A program made the position numbers and the translations under genes. Positions 63,484 to 64,000 of a stretch of 64,000 bases of DNA are shown here, piece after piece (the stretch's first letter is position 1; every line of letters starts with the position of its first letter). The notes under the pieces are model-generated. The model saw nothing but the letters and a program-made list of their open reading frames with translations, ran no database searches and had not been told where the DNA came from. The stretch spans positions 310,001 through 374,000 of the forward strand of contig NW_027183505.1 in NCBI RefSeq assembly GCF_041296385.1, written 5' to 3'. Source of the DNA: Aphelocoma coerulescens (taxonomy: Eukaryota; Chordata; Aves; Passeriformes; Corvidae).

Positions 63484-64000
63484 AACACAATAGCTTGGCA
63501 TAAGCATTGAGCAACAGCTGCTGAACACACCTGGCAACATCTGCTTGCATCAAAAGAGTGCTTCAAGCTGACAATGGCACCAGCAGCTTCCATCTGCAAC
63601 AGAGACCCAGGAAAGGACAGGCTGTGCCGGTTTGGACAAATGTGGAGGAAAATATCCTCTGATAGAAGGCAGGTTACACCCAGCCCTCCCCCACCAGGTT
63701 TTTGGAAAAAAGAACTTTCCTGGGAAGAAAGTGAAAGAGATAAAAACTATTTTTTTAACAAACACACAGGAAAAGGATAACAATGCTAAATATTAAAAGC
63801 TCTCGCTGTGCAGAGAAAGCTGGGATAATTTTAGAGTCCTTCTGTGTTTCGGTGGGGTCTCCTGAAACATCCATAGACAGCGAGGCCCGTGCAAAGAAAC
63901 AGGGAGCGATTCTTGAGAGAAGTTTCAGAGCTCTTTCTTCTCCAGCCACATGGGCGGGGCACTGCCAAAGAACTGAGCAATCACAGCACAACCAGGGCCC
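63484..64000 (+). repeat. Partial monomer U30, F form (front 517 bp)
   Basis: This is the start of a further monomer cut by the window edge. It has F markers (GAGTGCTTC, GGTTTTTGG, CTATTTTTTT, ATTTTAGAG) and reaches just past the GC box. It is indistinguishable from the front of U1 over the sites compared, showing that the array continues to the right. Confidence 0.96.

Larger units (their letters stand above)
1..64000 (+). repeat. 2.18-kb tandem macrosatellite array (entire window)
   Basis: The whole window is a head-to-tail array: the anchor AACACAATAGCTTGG recurs at 241, 2423, 4605, 6780, 8961 and so on to 63,484, thirty times, with spacings of 2,175-2,186 bp and a mean near 2,181 bp. No monomer is inverted and no foreign insertion interrupts the array. 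Each monomer is about 1,384 bp of non-repetitive sequence followed by about 795 bp of 37-bp subrepeats. Most size variation comes from a few recurrent indels: a 2-bp loss and a 5-bp loss in the subrepeat block, a 4-bp loss (ATTCATTC to ATTC), and a T-run of 7 versus 12. There is no gene-sized stretch outside this repeat. I do not recognise the family by name. Confidence 0.98.

Noticed and set aside
1..64000. Prokaryotic accessory region or defence island
   Set aside because: There is no gene-sized conserved frame, no ribosome-binding-site/operon arrangement and no recognisable bacterial or phage protein; the window is satellite DNA throughout.

Overview
This window is one uninterrupted tandem array. 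It holds 29 complete head-to-tail monomers of about 2.18 kb (2,175-2,186 bp), plus a partial monomer at each edge (1-240 and 63,484-64,000). All monomers point the same way. I see no convincing protein-coding gene, tRNA, rRNA, CRISPR array or interspersed transposon. The array runs off both ends, so its full length cannot be known from here. The organisation (kilobase monomers, higher-order blocks, acceptor-like polypyrimidine tracts, no compact gene packing) says eukaryotic macrosatellite or satellite DNA. A vertebrate, perhaps a bird, is my guess, but nothing in the sequence proves the host.

Each monomer has two parts. Phased to begin at AACACAATAGCTTGG, the first ~1,384 bp is non-repetitive 'single-copy' sequence. 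The remaining 791-798 bp is a block of about 22 degenerate copies of a 37-bp minisatellite (recurrent words GTGTCACAATGG and GGTTCCATGAGG). The structure is therefore nested: 37 bp, then 2.18 kb, then multi-monomer higher-order repeats.

Monomers fall into two main forms by their first third. The F form has GGTTTTTGG and CTATTTTTTT. The L form has GGTTTGGG and CCTCTTTTTTT. Order is U1-U3 F; U4-U5 L; U6 F; U7 L; then F/L alternation to U13; U14-U20 repeat U7-U13; U21 L; U22-U30 F.

Higher-order structure: (a) about 12.7-28.0 kb and 28.0-43.3 kb are two nearly identical copies of a 7-monomer block with period 15,269-15,270 bp, followed by a more diverged partial third copy (U21-U22). (b) About 44.6-49.0 and 49.0-53.35 kb are a 2-monomer duplication of period 4,360 bp whose junction lies inside the chimeric monomer U23. 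(c) About 50.2-56.75 and 56.75-63.3 kb are a 3-monomer duplication of period 6,541 bp. Short patches in U6 and U9/U16 look like gene-conversion tracts. The right third (44-64 kb) is thus the product of successive unequal exchanges.

Candidate functional signals are all weak and recur once or more per monomer: a CTCF/E-box-like motif that is intact in 23 and mutated in 6 of 29 monomers, a GC box, two polypyrimidine-CAG acceptor-like sites, and about 12 ACAATGG (SOX-core-like) words. Open reading frames up to 202 codons exist on both strands, but I judge them non-coding (see rejected items).
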